This document shows, piece by piece, positions 62,652 through 64,000 of a stretch of 64,000 nucleotides of DNA (within the stretch, counting starts at the first letter, position 1; the number at the start of each line of letters is the position of its first letter). The notes under the pieces are model-generated. The model ran no database searches and was not told the origin of the DNA. It saw only the letters and a list, made by a program, of their open reading frames with translations. The stretch is from Rhodocaloribacter sp964552015 (GTDB lineage Bacteria; Bacteroidota; Rhodothermia; Rhodothermales; ISCAR-4553): assembly GCA_964552015.1 (NCBI GenBank), contig CAZKFR010000011.1:1-64000 (forward strand). Reading direction: 5' to 3'. The position numbers and the translations under genes are program-made.

Positions 62652-63599
62652 ATGAAAGCCCTGTTCCTGTTGCTTCCAATCTGCCTGCTGGCGGCCTGCT
62701 CGGAGGCCCCCCCGTCGCCCGAGGCGCCGGTCCGGAAGGCTTCGCTCGAACACCCCTCGCCGGCCGTCTCGCCCGACGACTCCCTGTTCGCCGCCTACTG
62801 GTATCGCGGCGAGGCCGAACTGACCAGTTACACGCTCGAACAGGCCCGCTACGGCGAGATCCATCCGGGCAAGGCCGTCCTGATCTTCGTCACCGAAGAC
62901 TTCTCCCGGACGAAGCAGGTCAAGCTCGACCGCCCGGAGCAGGCCGGCGACGACCGGGTGAAGGTGCTCAAGCTGAACCTCACGAAAAAGTTCAATACGG
63001 GCATCTACCCGTATTCGATGATGACCTCCGTCTTCACTCCGGTATACGCGCGCGAGGCGCCGCACACGCTGAAGGTGACGACGACCTCGCAGGAGTGGTG
63101 CGGCCACACCTTCACCCAGTTCAACCTGCGGGACGGGGCCTACCGGGTCGAGTTGCGCTCCTACTTCGAGTCGGAGGGCGACCAGGACCTGACGCTGGAG
63201 CGGGTCTGGCTGGAGGATGAGATCTGGACGCGCATCCGCCTGAACCCCGACGCCCTGCCGACGGGGGACGTGCGCATCATTCCCGGGACGATGTACCAGC
63301 GCCTGGCCCACCGGCCCCTGGCCGTGACGACGGCCCGGGCCACGCTGACGACGCTCGAGACCGGGGAGCGCGCCTACACGCTCACCTACCCCGACGACGA
63401 CCGGACGCTGACGATCCGGTTCGAGCCGGCGTTTCCGTACGCCATCACCGGCTGGGAGGAGACCTACCGCAGCGGCTTCGGGGACCGCGCCCGGCGGCTG
63501 ACGACCCGCGCCACGCGCGACCGGTCGATGATGCTGGCCTACTGGCAGCACAACCGCCGCGTTGACGAGGCGCTCCGGGCCGAACTCAACCTGGACTGA
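62652..63599 (+). CDS. Conserved Bacteroidota lipoprotein, unknown function
   Basis: A 315-residue lipoprotein (lipobox LAAC, Cys16). Conserved runs include AYWYRGEAELTSYTLEQARY, GEIHPGKAVLIFVTEDF, TKKFNTGIYPYSMMTSVFTP and QEWCGHTFTQFN. Close relatives occur widely in Bacteroidota and are often mislabelled 'septum formation inhibitor Maf'; I see no Maf nucleotide-hydrolase motif here. Function unknown. The second assembly join lies 7 bp upstream, so the ribosome-binding region reads CCCGGAGACTCCC. Confidence 0.75.
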   Translation: MKALFLLLPICLLAACSEAPPSPEAPVRKASLEHPSPAVSPDDSLFAAYWYRGEAELTSYTLEQARYGEIHPGKAVLIFVTEDFSRTKQVKLDRPEQAGDDRVKVLKLNLTKKFNTGIYPYSMMTSVFTPVYAREAPHTLKVTTTSQEWCGHTFTQFNLRDGAYRVELRSYFESEGDQDLTLERVWLEDEIWTRIRLNPDALPTGDVRIIPGTMYQRLAHRPLAVTTARATLTTLETGERAYTLTYPDDDRTLTIRFEPAFPYAITGWEETYRSGFGDRARRLTTRATRDRSMMLAYWQHNRRVDEALRAELNLD

Positions 63600-63608
63600 G
63601 GGCGGGCG

Positions 63609-64000
63609 TCAGTCGCCCAGCCGTAGCGGCTCGTAGGTCTTGAACGGCGAGACGCCCGCGGCCTCGACGGCCTGCCGGTAGGCGGCCCACGGCCCCGCGA
63701 AGAAGGCGTTCGTGGCGTCGAGCACCTCGCGGAGTTTGGTCTCGGCCGCGTCGAGGGCGACCCGGTCGGCCTGGCCGGGTGCGTCGTAGGCGCTCTGCAG
63801 GTACCGGGAGGCCGTCTGCAGGCGCGCCGTCAGCACCTCGGGGTCGCGACGGATGCCCTGTACCTCCTTGCCCCGGATCTGCTCTTCGATGGCCTTGAGG
63901 GAGTCGAGCACGGCCTTGCCCTGCTGCTTGAGGTCTTTCGCCGTCTCGTCGTCCCGGTCGCCGAGTTGTTGGTTCACCACCTCGACCGCCTCTTTCGCCT
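63609..64000 (-). CDS. C-terminal end of a second BNR/Vps10-type propeller protein (partial)
   Basis: The last about 130 residues of a protein whose gene continues past the window. It is a helical, coiled-coil region (VNQQLGDRDDETAKDLKQQG, LKAIEEQIRGKEV, LQTASRYLQSAYDAPGQADR) ending in a short FKTYEPLRLGD. It resembles the C-terminal coiled coil of the 1032-residue propeller protein at 47898-50996, and this tail is common in that family. The frame stays open to the last base. It converges on the lipoprotein gene with 9 bp between. Confidence 0.7.
   Translation of the reverse strand, partial: AKEAVEVVNQQLGDRDDETAKDLKQQGKAVLDSLKAIEEQIRGKEVQGIRRDPEVLTARLQTASRYLQSAYDAPGQADRVALDAAETKLREVLDATNAFFAGPWAAYRQAVEAAGVSPFKTYEPLRLGD

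Overview
The window is GC-rich bacterial DNA, most likely from the Rhodothermales branch of Bacteroidota. Reasons: a type IX secretion (T9SS) cargo domain on a secreted protease (14857-17310), a T9SS plug-type protein (46562-47881), a GldE-like protein, a DUF3078 protein, an Hc1-like histone, a RicT protein with the Cys-rich N-terminus seen in Bacteroidota, and candidate promoters of the form TTG-N20-TA. The species cannot be fixed from sequence alone. The sequence is a draft scaffold. Both 100-N gaps (9223-9322, 62491-62590) are flanked by the same 55 bases on each side, so each looks like a de Bruijn contig overlap (k=55) padded with Ns, with no DNA missing.

Layout. 1-7 kb: M20 amidohydrolase (cut by the window start); a small toxin-antitoxin (TA) island bounded by a direct repeat of the amidohydrolase start region, holding a VapB-like antitoxin, a gutted vapC and a HigBA-type pair; then M28 peptidase, DUF58, DinB and citrate synthase, all on the minus strand. 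7-14 kb: RNase G/E, an outer-membrane protein, an MBL hydrolase, aroQ, a membrane hydrolase-like protein and a flippase. 14-22 kb: T9SS cargo protease, small conserved proteins, AlgH/YqgE, an NAD-salvage pair and tRNA-Met. 22-28 kb: holB, ricT and a vWA-PP2C-kinase triad like E. coli YegL-YegK-YegI. 28-37 kb: GroES-like protein, a possible 30-residue membrane protein, purF, a YfiM-like protein, GldE-like protein and dnaE interrupted by a 419-residue intein with a LAGLIDADG endonuclease. 37-51 kb: an orphan hybrid sensor kinase, a degenerate acetylglutamate-kinase-like protein, the Hc1 histone, DUF3078, a membrane metalloprotease, the T9SS plug and a large BNR-propeller protein. 51-62 kb: a CusRS-like two-component system divergent from a heavy-metal RND efflux operon. 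62-64 kb: lipoproteins and the end of a second BNR-type protein.

The most interesting system is the efflux operon (53482-61616). Genes for a periplasmic Rieske lipoprotein, a His-rich four-helix membrane protein and a YceI protein lie between the RND pump genes and the TolC gene, followed by a DUF2231-like membrane protein. This suggests metal export coupled to a small redox chain. Four TCTCAT/C direct repeats at exact 11-bp spacing lie in the control region, the expected operator type for the adjacent OmpR-family regulator.
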